A stretch of DNA of 46,761 nt. Source: PHET01 sp038202795. GTDB taxonomy: Bacteria > Actinomycetota > Coriobacteriia > Anaerosomatales > PHET01. How positions within the stretch are numbered: the first letter of the stretch is position 1; each line of letters begins with the position of its first letter. The translations under genes were made by a program, and so were the position numbers. The stretch is taken from assembly GCA_038202795.1 (NCBI GenBank), contig JBBREQ010000004.1:1-46761 (forward strand), written 5' to 3'. Of this stretch, positions 1 to 7,219 are shown one piece after another. The notes below the pieces were generated by a model that saw only the letters and a list, made by a program, of their open reading frames with translations, ran no database searches and was not told the DNA's origin.

Positions 1-1
1 C

Positions 2-1432
2 CTCGCAGGCGACTTTCTGCTCTTCTACATGTCGTGGGAGGTCATGGGGCTCTGCTCGTATCTGCTCATCGGTTTCTGGAACACCAATGACGAGGCACGC
101 AAAGCGTCCATCAAGGCGTTTCTGACCACGCGGGTGGGTGATGTCGGGTTCGCGATCGGCCTCGCCTACATGTGGGCGACCGTGGGCTCGTTCGACATCC
201 CTACGGTCATGGCCTCTGCGCCAGGTTGGGCGCCTGGCGTCGCCACTGCGATCGCCCTGCTGCTGTTCTTCGGGGCCATGGGTAAGTCGGCTCAGTTCCC
301 GCTTCACATCTGGCTACCCGACGCGATGGCAGGTCCCACGCCGGCATCCGCGCTCATCCATGCGGCAACGATGGTGGCAGCGGGCGTGTTTCTGGTGGCG
401 CGCTCTCTGCCGATCTTCGAGGTGTCGGGTTTCGCACTACAGGCCGTGCTGGTCATTGGCGCCATCACCGCGTTGATGGCTGCCTCGATGGGTGCGGTGC
501 AACACGACATCAAGAAGGTGCTGGCGTACTCCACGATCTCTCAGCTGGGCTACATGTTCTTGGGATTAGGCACCGGGAGCGTCTCGGCAGGTATGTTTCA
601 CCTGTTCACCCATGCATTCTTCAAGAGCCTGCTGTTCCTTGGCGCCGGTAGTGTCATCCACGCGATCCACTCGCAGGACATGCGCGAAATGGGCGGCATG
701 GGCAGGCAGATGAAGGTGACCACCGCGACGTTCACGGTGGGGACGCTCGCGCTGGCCGGCATCATCCCGTTCTCGGGATTCTTCTCCAAGGACCTGATCC
801 TCGACCACCTGTGGAAAGAGGGCCACTACATCATCTTCGCGATTGCCTTGGCCACGGCGTTTCTGACCGCGTTTTACATGGCACGCCTGTGGTTCAGGGT
901 CTTCTCGGGAACCCCACGCAAGGAGGGGCACGCTCACGAGTCCGATGCACTGATGCTCGCGCCGATGATCGTGCTTGCGACGCTCACTGCAGTCGCGGGC
1001 GTCTCGATCATCATCTTCGGGGAGTTCCTGGGTAGCGAGACCGAGTGGCCAAACCTCGTTATGGGCGCGCTCTCGAGCGCGGTTGCGCTCTCCGGCATCG
1101 CGCTTGGATGGGTGCTCTTCGGCAACGGGCGCGACCCCGAGGCCGTCAAGGCGCGCGCGTCCAGGACGTATATGGTCGTGACCAACAAGTTCTTCCTCGA
1201 CCTTGTGGCCGAGGAATACATCGCCGGTGGTTACAACAAGCTTTCCGAGAAGGTCAACTGGTTCGACAAGTACATCATCAACGGAATCGTGAACGGCGTG
1301 GGTGTGGCGTGCCGCACCGCCGGCGCCAAGCTGCGGCTCCTTCAGGCCGGCAACGTTCAGGTGTACCAACGCTTGGTCGTTGCCGCCGTGCTCGTGCTCG
1401 TGGTCATCGCAGTGCTGACGACAGGGGTGTGA
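2..1432 (+). CDS. nuoL: NADH-quinone oxidoreductase subunit L (partial, 5' end outside window)
   Basis: Antiporter-like membrane subunit of respiratory complex I, carrying out proton translocation at the distal end of the membrane arm. The frame is open from base 2, so the N-terminus is missing; the visible protein begins just before the conserved WEVMGLCSYLLIGFW helix. Other family hallmarks are WLPDAMAGPTPASALIHAAT (lysine/histidine helices) and FSGFFSKDLIL. The C-terminal part carries the amphipathic lateral stretch and a final transmembrane helix expected only in NuoL, which separates it from NuoM and NuoN. The next gene starts 4 bases after the stop, so this is the end of a nuo operon. 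Confident family call. Confidence 0.95.
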   Translation, partial: LAGDFLLFYMSWEVMGLCSYLLIGFWNTNDEARKASIKAFLTTRVGDVGFAIGLAYMWATVGSFDIPTVMASAPGWAPGVATAIALLLFFGAMGKSAQFPLHIWLPDAMAGPTPASALIHAATMVAAGVFLVARSLPIFEVSGFALQAVLVIGAITALMAASMGAVQHDIKKVLAYSTISQLGYMFLGLGTGSVSAGMFHLFTHAFFKSLLFLGAGSVIHAIHSQDMREMGGMGRQMKVTTATFTVGTLALAGIIPFSGFFSKDLILDHLWKEGHYIIFAIALATAFLTAFYMARLWFRVFSGTPRKEGHAHESDALMLAPMIVLATLTAVAGVSIIIFGEFLGSETEWPNLVMGALSSAVALSGIALGWVLFGNGRDPEAVKARASRTYMVVTNKFFLDLVAEEYIAGGYNKLSEKVNWFDKYIINGIVNGVGVACRTAGAKLRLLQAGNVQVYQRLVVAAVLVLVVIAVLTTGV

Positions 1433-1436
1433 CGGA

Positions 1437-2909
1437 GTGCCCGTTCTGAGCATCATCTGCTTCCTGCCGGTGCTGGGCGCCGTCGCAGTCATGTGCATCC
1501 CCAACAGTCATGGGGGTAGCCTGGCCCGGTGGGTCACCACCGGCTTCATGGTCGTTGACCTGGCCATTGTGGCGTGGCTCGCGCTCGCGTTCGACCGCAG
1601 CGCGGCCGGCATGCAGTTCGTCGAGAAGGTGCCGTGGATTCCTACGTTCGGCGTCGAGTACTACGTGGGAGTCGACGGGATCTCGGTGACCATGGTCGTC
1701 CTCTCGGCGCTGCTCTCGCTCATCGTGGTGTTCGGATCGTGGGACACGGAGCACCGCCCCAAGACGTGGTTCGTCATGCTCCTGCTCCTCGAGGCGGGCA
1801 TGAACGGCGTCTTCATGGCACTCGATTTCGTGCTGTTCTACGTGTACTGGGAGTGGGTTCTCATCCCCATGTACTTCATCATCGCGTGGTGGGGCAAAGA
1901 GGACCGTAGCTACGTGAGTCTCAAGTTCTTCCTCTATATGCTTCTGGGATCGGTCCTCATTCTCTTGGGCATTCTCGCCATCTACCTGCATCCGGCAGGC
2001 GGCACGTGGGACATGGTCGAGCTGGCGAATCGCAACTTCCCCGTGGGCTTCCAGATGTGGGTGTTCGGTCTGTTCTACTTCGGCTTCGCCGTGCGTGTTC
2101 CGGTCTGGCCGTTTCACACGGGTCACTCTGACGCACACATCCAGGCACCCACGGCAGGGTCCGTCACGCTGGCTGGCGTTCTGTTGAAGACCGGAACATA
2201 CGGCTTGATCCGGGTGTCGCTGCCTATGCTTCCCGAAGCAGCTCACGCCTGGGGTCCGTTCGTTGGCGCGATGGCGTGCGCGGCGATTCTCTACGGCTCT
2301 GTGGTCGCCTTCTGGCAGCCGGACCTGAAGAAGATGCTCGCGTACTCCTCGGTGGGTCACATGGGCTTCGCGATGCTGGGGATTGCAGCCGCGACCCAAG
2401 AGGGCCTCGACGGCGCGATGGTGCTCGCATTCGCTCACGGCGTGATCACTGGCCTGCTGTTCTTGGTCGTGGGAATGATCTACGACCGGGCGCACACTCG
2501 AATGGCCCCGGACCTCCAGGGCGTGGGCAAGCAAGCGCCCGTGCTGGGAGGCATGCTCGCGTTCGCGGCGATATCTTCACTCGGCCTGCCCGGCTTGGCA
2601 GGCTTTGCCGGCGAGTTCCTGGTGATCGTGGGCGCGTGGAAATCCGAGCTGCCCAAGATCTACACCGTCATCGCGGGCGTAGGCATGCTGCTGGGTGCGG
2701 CCTACATGTTGTGGGTCATCTATCGCGTCGTGTACGGCGAGCCTACCAAGACGGTCAAGGAGAATGTGACCGAAGCGCGCCCCATCGACCTGCTCACCGC
2801 CGGTCCGCTCATGGCGATCACTGCGGTCATCGGATTGAACTGGAACGTGCTTCTGAGCTACATCGATCCCGCCATCCAGCTTCTGACCAAGACGCTCGTG
2901 AGGTCCTGA
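1437..2909 (+). CDS. nuoM: NADH-quinone oxidoreductase subunit M
   Basis: Second antiporter-like subunit of complex I; 490 residues, normal for the family, with about 14 hydrophobic helices. The key glutamate of helix 5 lies in the conserved YWEWVLIPMYF motif, and the discontinuous-helix lysine region is seen as QAPTAGSVTLAGVLLKTGTYG and WQPDLKKMLAYSSVGHMGF. The GTG start at 1437 gives an N-terminus typical of NuoM (short leader then a hydrophobic helix); ribosome-binding bases are poor and very close, so coupling to nuoL is likely. Oddity: the usual HTWLPDAH loop reads HTGHSDAH. The stop overlaps the nuoN start by one base. Confidence 0.94.
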   Translation: MPVLSIICFLPVLGAVAVMCIPNSHGGSLARWVTTGFMVVDLAIVAWLALAFDRSAAGMQFVEKVPWIPTFGVEYYVGVDGISVTMVVLSALLSLIVVFGSWDTEHRPKTWFVMLLLLEAGMNGVFMALDFVLFYVYWEWVLIPMYFIIAWWGKEDRSYVSLKFFLYMLLGSVLILLGILAIYLHPAGGTWDMVELANRNFPVGFQMWVFGLFYFGFAVRVPVWPFHTGHSDAHIQAPTAGSVTLAGVLLKTGTYGLIRVSLPMLPEAAHAWGPFVGAMACAAILYGSVVAFWQPDLKKMLAYSSVGHMGFAMLGIAAATQEGLDGAMVLAFAHGVITGLLFLVVGMIYDRAHTRMAPDLQGVGKQAPVLGGMLAFAAISSLGLPGLAGFAGEFLVIVGAWKSELPKIYTVIAGVGMLLGAAYMLWVIYRVVYGEPTKTVKENVTEARPIDLLTAGPLMAITAVIGLNWNVLLSYIDPAIQLLTKTLVRS

Positions 2910-4324
2910 TGATGCAGCCCTACCTCGTACTCGTCCCCGAGATACTCGTGCTTGTCGCAGCACTTGCTGCGCTGTTCGCCGATCTGCTGGGCGGCGATCG
3001 CGTCGCAGCCATACTGGGGGCACTCGCCACCGCCGCTGCGGCCGTCGCTGTCTGGCTGGTTCCCGTGCCCGAGTCGTTGTTCGGCTCCATGCTCACGTTC
3101 TCCGGCGGGACCACCGGGCTGATGTTGCGTTCGGGCATCGCGGTCCTGACGTCGCTGTTCCTGGTCTGGGTCGCCGCGCGGGGGTGGGCCGGTGTCCGTG
3201 CTCGCGAGGCGGTCGCGCTGACGCTGTTCTCGACGCTGGGCAGCCTGCTGCTTGTTTCGGCCAACGATCTGGTCGCCATGTTTTTGTGCCTCGAACTCTC
3301 GACGATGCCGGCCTACGTTCTCATGGGCTACTCGGCCGAGGACCGCAAGAGCCTCGAGGGCGCGCTCAAGTACTTCCTGATGTCGGTACTCACGAGCCTT
3401 GTGATGGCCTACGGGCTGTCGTACGTGTACGGAATGAATCAGGGTACGGGATACAGCCAGCTGCAGGTTGCGGGTCCTGCTTGGTTGGGTGTCGTGGTGA
3501 GCGTACTGGTGCTGACAGGATTCCTTGCCAAGTTGACCGGGGCCCCGTTCCATTTCTGGTCTCCCGACGCCTATGAGGGCGCTCCCTCGGCGTCAGTGGC
3601 GTTTGTTGCCGCAGTCAGCAAGATCGCGCCGATGTATGCGATGGTCAGGCTGATGGCCGAGGTGCTTCCGGCCTCTCCGGCTCTTTCCCGCATCCTCCTG
3701 ATTTCTGCGGTGATCTCAATCCCACTGGGCATCTTCGCCGCGCTGGTACAGACCGACCTCCGCCGCATGGTGGCGTATTCCGGCATCTCCATGGTTGGCT
3801 ACGCCCTGTTGGGAGCCTCTGCGGCTACGCCCTCGGGCTACGCCGCAGCTGTGTTCCTGATCGTGGTGTATGCCATCTCAGTCTTGGGCTTGATGCTGGT
3901 GGTGGCTCAGGAAGGCGGAACCTTCGCCGACGTCGCAGGCCTGGTCAAGCGCCGCCCCGTCGAAGCGTGGGCAACGGTCGTCTACCTGTTCTCGATCATC
4001 GGGTTCCCGCCCATGGTGGGCTTCTATGGCAAGCTCGGCGTTCTTTCGGCGGCGTACCGTGCGGGCTACTTCATTCCGGTGGTCATCGGCGTTCTGATGA
4101 GCGTGGTCGCCGGCGGATACGCCTTCGCGGTCATCCGCGCGATGTTCACGCCCGGAGAGGGAGCGCCCGTGGAGACCGGCGACCCGATGCTGGAGCAGAC
4201 GACCGACTACCCGCAGTCCCCGCGTGCTGCGGCAGCGGTGATCGTCACGCTCGCCGCCCTGACGGTGGGTCTGGGCTTGGTCGCCGACCCTCTTCTCAAC
4301 CTGCTGCAGACGTCGCTTTCCTAG
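2909..4324 (+). CDS. nuoN: NADH-quinone oxidoreductase subunit N
   Basis: Third antiporter-like subunit of complex I and last gene of this nuo operon; 471 residues, normal length. Family signatures are the helix around LSTMPAYVLMGY, LKYFLMSVLTSLVMAYGLSYVYG and FHFWSPDAYEGAPSASVAFVAAVSK. ATG at 2909 overlaps the nuoM TGA by one base and has GAGG 5 bases upstream; ATG at 2912 is equally possible. The open frame extends far upstream inside nuoM, but that stretch is a shadow of nuoM and not part of this protein. No nuo gene follows, and an inverted repeat lies just downstream. Confidence 0.94.
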   Translation: MMQPYLVLVPEILVLVAALAALFADLLGGDRVAAILGALATAAAAVAVWLVPVPESLFGSMLTFSGGTTGLMLRSGIAVLTSLFLVWVAARGWAGVRAREAVALTLFSTLGSLLLVSANDLVAMFLCLELSTMPAYVLMGYSAEDRKSLEGALKYFLMSVLTSLVMAYGLSYVYGMNQGTGYSQLQVAGPAWLGVVVSVLVLTGFLAKLTGAPFHFWSPDAYEGAPSASVAFVAAVSKIAPMYAMVRLMAEVLPASPALSRILLISAVISIPLGIFAALVQTDLRRMVAYSGISMVGYALLGASAATPSGYAAAVFLIVVYAISVLGLMLVVAQEGGTFADVAGLVKRRPVEAWATVVYLFSIIGFPPMVGFYGKLGVLSAAYRAGYFIPVVIGVLMSVVAGGYAFAVIRAMFTPGEGAPVETGDPMLEQTTDYPQSPRAAAAVIVTLAALTVGLGLVADPLLNLLQTSLS

Positions 4325-4338
4325 AGCGCGTGCGCCTG

Positions 4339-4383
4339 GTGTGACGCGACTCTGTGATTCCTGTGAAATGGCTTGCGTCACGC
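4339..4383 (+). terminator. Inverted repeat after nuoN, possible terminator
   Basis: Arms at 4339-4349 and 4373-4383 pair over about 11 bases including two G-U pairs; the core is a perfect GTGACGC/GCGTCAC. The loop is long (about 23 bases) and there is no T-run after the 3' arm, so this is weak as a classical intrinsic terminator. It is the only obvious stem between nuoN and the next gene. An operator site is an alternative reading. Confidence 0.35.
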
Positions 4384-4401
4384 ATCCGTCGTTGACTCGC
4401 G

Positions 4402-4409
4402 GGTACAAT
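4402..4409 (+). promoter_or_regulatory. Extended -10-like box upstream of the HtrA-type protease gene
   Basis: GGTACAAT, 60 bases upstream of the start codon. No acceptable -35 lies at 16-18 bases; a TTGACT at 4392-4397 is only 6 bases away and cannot act as its -35. The same GGTANAAT form recurs upstream of several other genes here. Confidence 0.4.
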
Positions 4410-4469
4410 CGTTGCTGCTGCACGTGAACCCAACATCGACCGATCGTCTCGTGGCGAAGAGGTGCGCGC

Positions 4470-5828
4470 ATGACCGAGGGCAACGACTACCGGATTCCCC
4501 AGATGCCCGAGCCTGACGGCTCTGAGGGCGACCCCATCGCTTGGATGGCCGACTCCGAGACACACCTTGAAGATGTCGAGCCGATGGAACCCCCGTACGT
4601 TGAGGTGACCGGAGAGCTGCCGGTCTGCGACTACACCGGCGAGGGAGACGAGCCCTGCGAGGACCCGGCTGTCAGGAAGGCCTGGTCCAGCGCAGCGGTC
4701 ATCACCTCGGCGATGGTCGGAGCGGTCGTAGGTGGGCTGTTCGTCTCGGTAGCCGTTGTCTGGGCGTTGGGGCTGCTTCCGGGCTCACAACCCCTTCGCG
4801 CCGAGCAGAGCGAGCCAACGAAGAGCGCGGCTGAGCAGGTGACCATCAAGGCCGGGAGCACGATGGCCGAGGTTTCCGAGGCCGTGGCAGCCAAAGTGGT
4901 GCCTTCTGTGGTCAACGTGACGCTGAGTCAGGCCGGGTATGACCCGTTCTCGGGAACGACCGTCACCCAAGACGTGGGGAACGGCTCGGGCGTGATCATC
5001 CGCGAAGACGGCTACGTGCTCACCAACAATCATGTCGTTGAGGGCGCTGACAAGCTCACGGTCACCGTGGGGGCGCAGGATCTGATCGCGACGGTGGTGG
5101 GTGTCGACCCGTCAAGTGACCTCGCGGTGCTGAAACTCGAGGGCGGGCCATTCCCTGCGATGGAGGTCGGCGACTCGAAGACCCTGCGCGTGGGCCAGTA
5201 TGTCATGGCGGTGGGTAGCCCCTTCGGACTCGAGAAGACGGTGACCGTGGGCATCATCTCGGCGCTTAACCGGTCCTCGCTCCAGTCCGGGGCGAACGAT
5301 CTGACCACCTACACGAACCTCATCCAGACTGACGCTGCCATCAACCCGGGCAACTCCGGCGGTGCGCTCGTCGATTCGACTGGCAAGTTGGTGGGAGTCA
5401 ACACGCTCATCCAGTCGCCCTCCGGCTCGGTGGGGGCGCCGCAGTCCGCCGGCGTTGGATTCGCGATACCGGTCAACTTCGCGCTGGACATCGCGAATCA
5501 ACTCATCGAGAACGGGCGCGCGGTCCACCCCTACATCGGCGTGAGTACCGAGACGGTCGATGAGGCGATCGCGAGCCAGTTCGGGCTGCCGGTACAGTCC
5601 GGGGCGCTCGTACGGTTCGTGCAGCCCAACTCGCCGGCCGAGCGGGCGGGAATCCAGCGCGGAGACATCATCGTCAAGCTCGGTGCCAGCCCGATCACAG
5701 GCGTCGATGACGTCTACACCGCGGTCCGAGAGAATCAGATAGGTGACATCGTTGCGGTCGAGGTCGTTCGCAGTGACACCCGCAGGACGCTCGACGTGAC
5801 GTTGGGTTCTGACGCCCAACGTCAGTAG
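4470..5828 (+). CDS. Membrane-anchored trypsin-like serine protease with PDZ domain (HtrA/DegP family)
   Basis: Predicted envelope quality-control protease, 452 residues. Order: acidic cytoplasmic N-terminus (1-72), one transmembrane helix (about 74-103), linker, trypsin-like domain (about 130-325), PDZ domain (about 360-445). Catalytic triad visible as H188 in TNNHVVEG, D217 in DPSSDLAVLKL and S296 in NPGNSGGAL. The start at 4470 is supported by GAAGAGG 7 bases upstream. The type II membrane topology puts the protease outside the cell, as in actinobacterial and firmicute HtrA proteins. It stands alone with its own promoter-like box; rlmH follows after 9 bases and is probably cotranscribed. 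Which paralogue (HtrA, HtrB, PepD-like) cannot be told. Confidence 0.93.
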   Translation: MTEGNDYRIPQMPEPDGSEGDPIAWMADSETHLEDVEPMEPPYVEVTGELPVCDYTGEGDEPCEDPAVRKAWSSAAVITSAMVGAVVGGLFVSVAVVWALGLLPGSQPLRAEQSEPTKSAAEQVTIKAGSTMAEVSEAVAAKVVPSVVNVTLSQAGYDPFSGTTVTQDVGNGSGVIIREDGYVLTNNHVVEGADKLTVTVGAQDLIATVVGVDPSSDLAVLKLEGGPFPAMEVGDSKTLRVGQYVMAVGSPFGLEKTVTVGIISALNRSSLQSGANDLTTYTNLIQTDAAINPGNSGGALVDSTGKLVGVNTLIQSPSGSVGAPQSAGVGFAIPVNFALDIANQLIENGRAVHPYIGVSTETVDEAIASQFGLPVQSGALVRFVQPNSPAERAGIQRGDIIVKLGASPITGVDDVYTAVRENQIGDIVAVEVVRSDTRRTLDVTLGSDAQRQ

Positions 5829-5837
5829 GCGGCAGCG

Positions 5838-6305
5838 ATGCGAATCACACTCATCGCCGTAGGTCGCCTCAAGGAGGCCTACTGGCGCGATGCTGCCGGG
5901 GAGTACCTCAAACGACTTGGCCCGTACGCGGATGTGCGCGTGGTCGAGATCGCCGACCGCGATCCAGGCCGCGGGGGAGAGGCGCGTGCGCTCGCCGAAG
6001 AGGCTGCCGACGTTGTGAAGGCGATTCCTCCCGGCACACACGTTGTTGCACTCGAGATAGGCGGCAGGCAGCTGTCGAGCGAGCAGTTCTCGGCAAAGCT
6101 GTCTCGGCTGGGCGTTGAGGGGCAGAGCCACGTCGTCTTTCTCATCGGCGGCTCACTGGGACTGGCAAGCGAGGTGCTCGCCCGTGCCGACGAGCGACTC
6201 TCGTTCGGCGAGCTGACGCTGCCCCACAACCTCGCACGAGTCGTGCTGCTCGAGCAGGTCTATCGGGCGTTTCGAATCGCGCGTGGAGAGCCCTATCACA
6301 AGTGA
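5838..6305 (+). CDS. rlmH: 23S rRNA (pseudouridine1915-N3)-methyltransferase RlmH
   Basis: SPOUT-fold methyltransferase that modifies pseudouridine 1915 in helix 69 of 23S rRNA on the assembled 70S ribosome, using S-adenosylmethionine. It is 155 residues, the standard size. The trefoil-knot SAM-binding part shows FLIGGSLGLASEVL and LPHNLARVVLLEQVYRAFRI, and the protein ends in the near-invariant YHK. The start at 5838 gives the typical MRITLIAVGRLKE N-terminus. It lies 9 bases after the protease gene, an arrangement also common in other Gram-positive genomes (htrA next to rlmH). Confidence 0.96.
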   Translation: MRITLIAVGRLKEAYWRDAAGEYLKRLGPYADVRVVEIADRDPGRGGEARALAEEAADVVKAIPPGTHVVALEIGGRQLSSEQFSAKLSRLGVEGQSHVVFLIGGSLGLASEVLARADERLSFGELTLPHNLARVVLLEQVYRAFRIARGEPYHK

Positions 6306-6331
6306 TCGCTAAAGAACCGGGAACCCCGCAG

Positions 6332-6339
6332 GGTATATT
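6332..6339 (+). promoter_or_regulatory. Extended -10-like box upstream of the DUF4395 gene
   Basis: GGTATATT, 80 bases upstream of the ATG at 6420, in the 114-base gap after rlmH. No convincing -35 at the expected spacing. Confidence 0.35.
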
Positions 6340-6419
6340 GCCCAACCTTAAGATGCCGATACGCAACTTAAGGACCCGCATACAGGGAAGCGCAACACGG
6401 CAGCGGGGAAGTGGTTCAG

Positions 6420-6881
6420 ATGAGCGCGCAGGGAGCTCGGTGTCCCGTCGGGAGCGAGCGGATCGACGAATCCGCAGCACGCATCAATGCGGCCATCGTG
6501 GTCGCCGTGGTCGTGAGCTCTGTGGTCACCCAAACGCCGTGGATCCTGGCGTACCTGGCTGTCGACTACCTGATCAAGCTCATATTGGGTTTCGCCTACA
6601 GCCCCAACTGCATCATTGCTCACACCGTGGCAAACATGCTGGAGCTCCAACGTCGGCCCGTGGACTCGGCACCCAAGCGGTTTGCCGCAGTGCTCGCCTG
6701 CTTCATGTCGGTTCTGGCGCTCGTTATGGCCTACTCGCTTGACTCCTTGTTCTGGTTCAACGTTGTCGCCCTGCTCTTCGTGGGCGTTGCTTCACTGGAT
6801 GCGTTCGCGGAATTCTGTCTGGGTTGCTATTTGTTCGGTCTGCTCCCCGAGCGGGTTTCTGCAGTAATGGTTCGACGCTAG
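6420..6881 (+). CDS. DUF4395 family membrane protein
   Basis: Small integral membrane protein of 153 residues, function unknown. Visible: N-terminal CPVGSERIDESAARINA (Cys8) typical of DUF4395, two hydrophobic helices (about 24-58), a short loop with a further Cys at 64, two more helices (about 88-125), and a conserved FCLGC pair (Cys133 and Cys136) just before the C-terminus. The cysteines suggest a redox or metal-related role. DUF4395 genes are often near thioredoxin or rhodanese genes (family knowledge; no such gene is immediately adjacent). ATG 6420 was preferred over GTG 6411 because GGGGA lies about 10 bases before it. The small Cys-rich gene follows 13 bases downstream. Confidence 0.8.
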   Translation: MSAQGARCPVGSERIDESAARINAAIVVAVVVSSVVTQTPWILAYLAVDYLIKLILGFAYSPNCIIAHTVANMLELQRRPVDSAPKRFAAVLACFMSVLALVMAYSLDSLFWFNVVALLFVGVASLDAFAEFCLGCYLFGLLPERVSAVMVRR

Positions 6882-6894
6882 AGAGGTGAGAGAA

Positions 6895-7113
6895 ATGAAC
6901 GAATGCGAATGTCTGCCCAAGTGCCCGTTCTTCCACGACAAGATGGACAACATGCCTGCCATGGCGGACATCTTCAAGAGGCGTTACTGCTTGGGTGACA
7001 ACCTGAGCTGCGCCCGCCACCGGGTGTTCGAGGCGCGCGGCCGCGAGAGGGTGCCCTCGGACATGTTCCCCAACGACGGAGAGTATGCCGAAACCGTTCT
7101 GGTAGCGGTCTAG
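6895..7113 (+). CDS. Small cysteine-rich protein, putative metal or Fe-S binding
   Basis: A 72-residue protein of unknown function. The sequence shows five cysteines: C4-x-C6 and C10 (CECLPKCPFF), then C32 and C39 in YCLGDNLSCARH, followed by a VPSDMFPN stretch. This pattern (CPFF..., YC-x6-CAR, VP-x-x-x-PN) resembles a short conserved domain found alone or attached to signalling proteins in anaerobes; I infer metal or Fe-S binding from the Cys spacing only. The start at 6895 has GAGAGG 8 bases upstream. It lies 13 bases after the DUF4395 gene, also Cys-bearing, and is probably cotranscribed. Confidence 0.7.
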   Translation: MNECECLPKCPFFHDKMDNMPAMADIFKRRYCLGDNLSCARHRVFEARGRERVPSDMFPNDGEYAETVLVAV

Positions 7114-7219
7114 CTCCTTGAGTTGCAGCGGGATGGCGCCTCGCACGGCGTAGCAGTGCCCACCCATACGCTATACTTGCTGGTCACATCAGCAAGCTTG
7201 GGCGAGAGGTTCTGCACCC

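Noticed and set aside
2276..2908. A 682-residue fused form of NuoN
   Set aside because: The extra N-terminal stretch is Arg-rich shadow sequence within nuoM; the NuoN N-terminus begins at 2909/2912.
4392..4409. TTGACT and TACAAT as a classical promoter
   Set aside because: They are only 6 bases apart; the -10-like box is kept alone.
7114..7219. T-box leader before argS
   Set aside because: Only 106 bases, with no specifier stem, T-box sequence or terminator.
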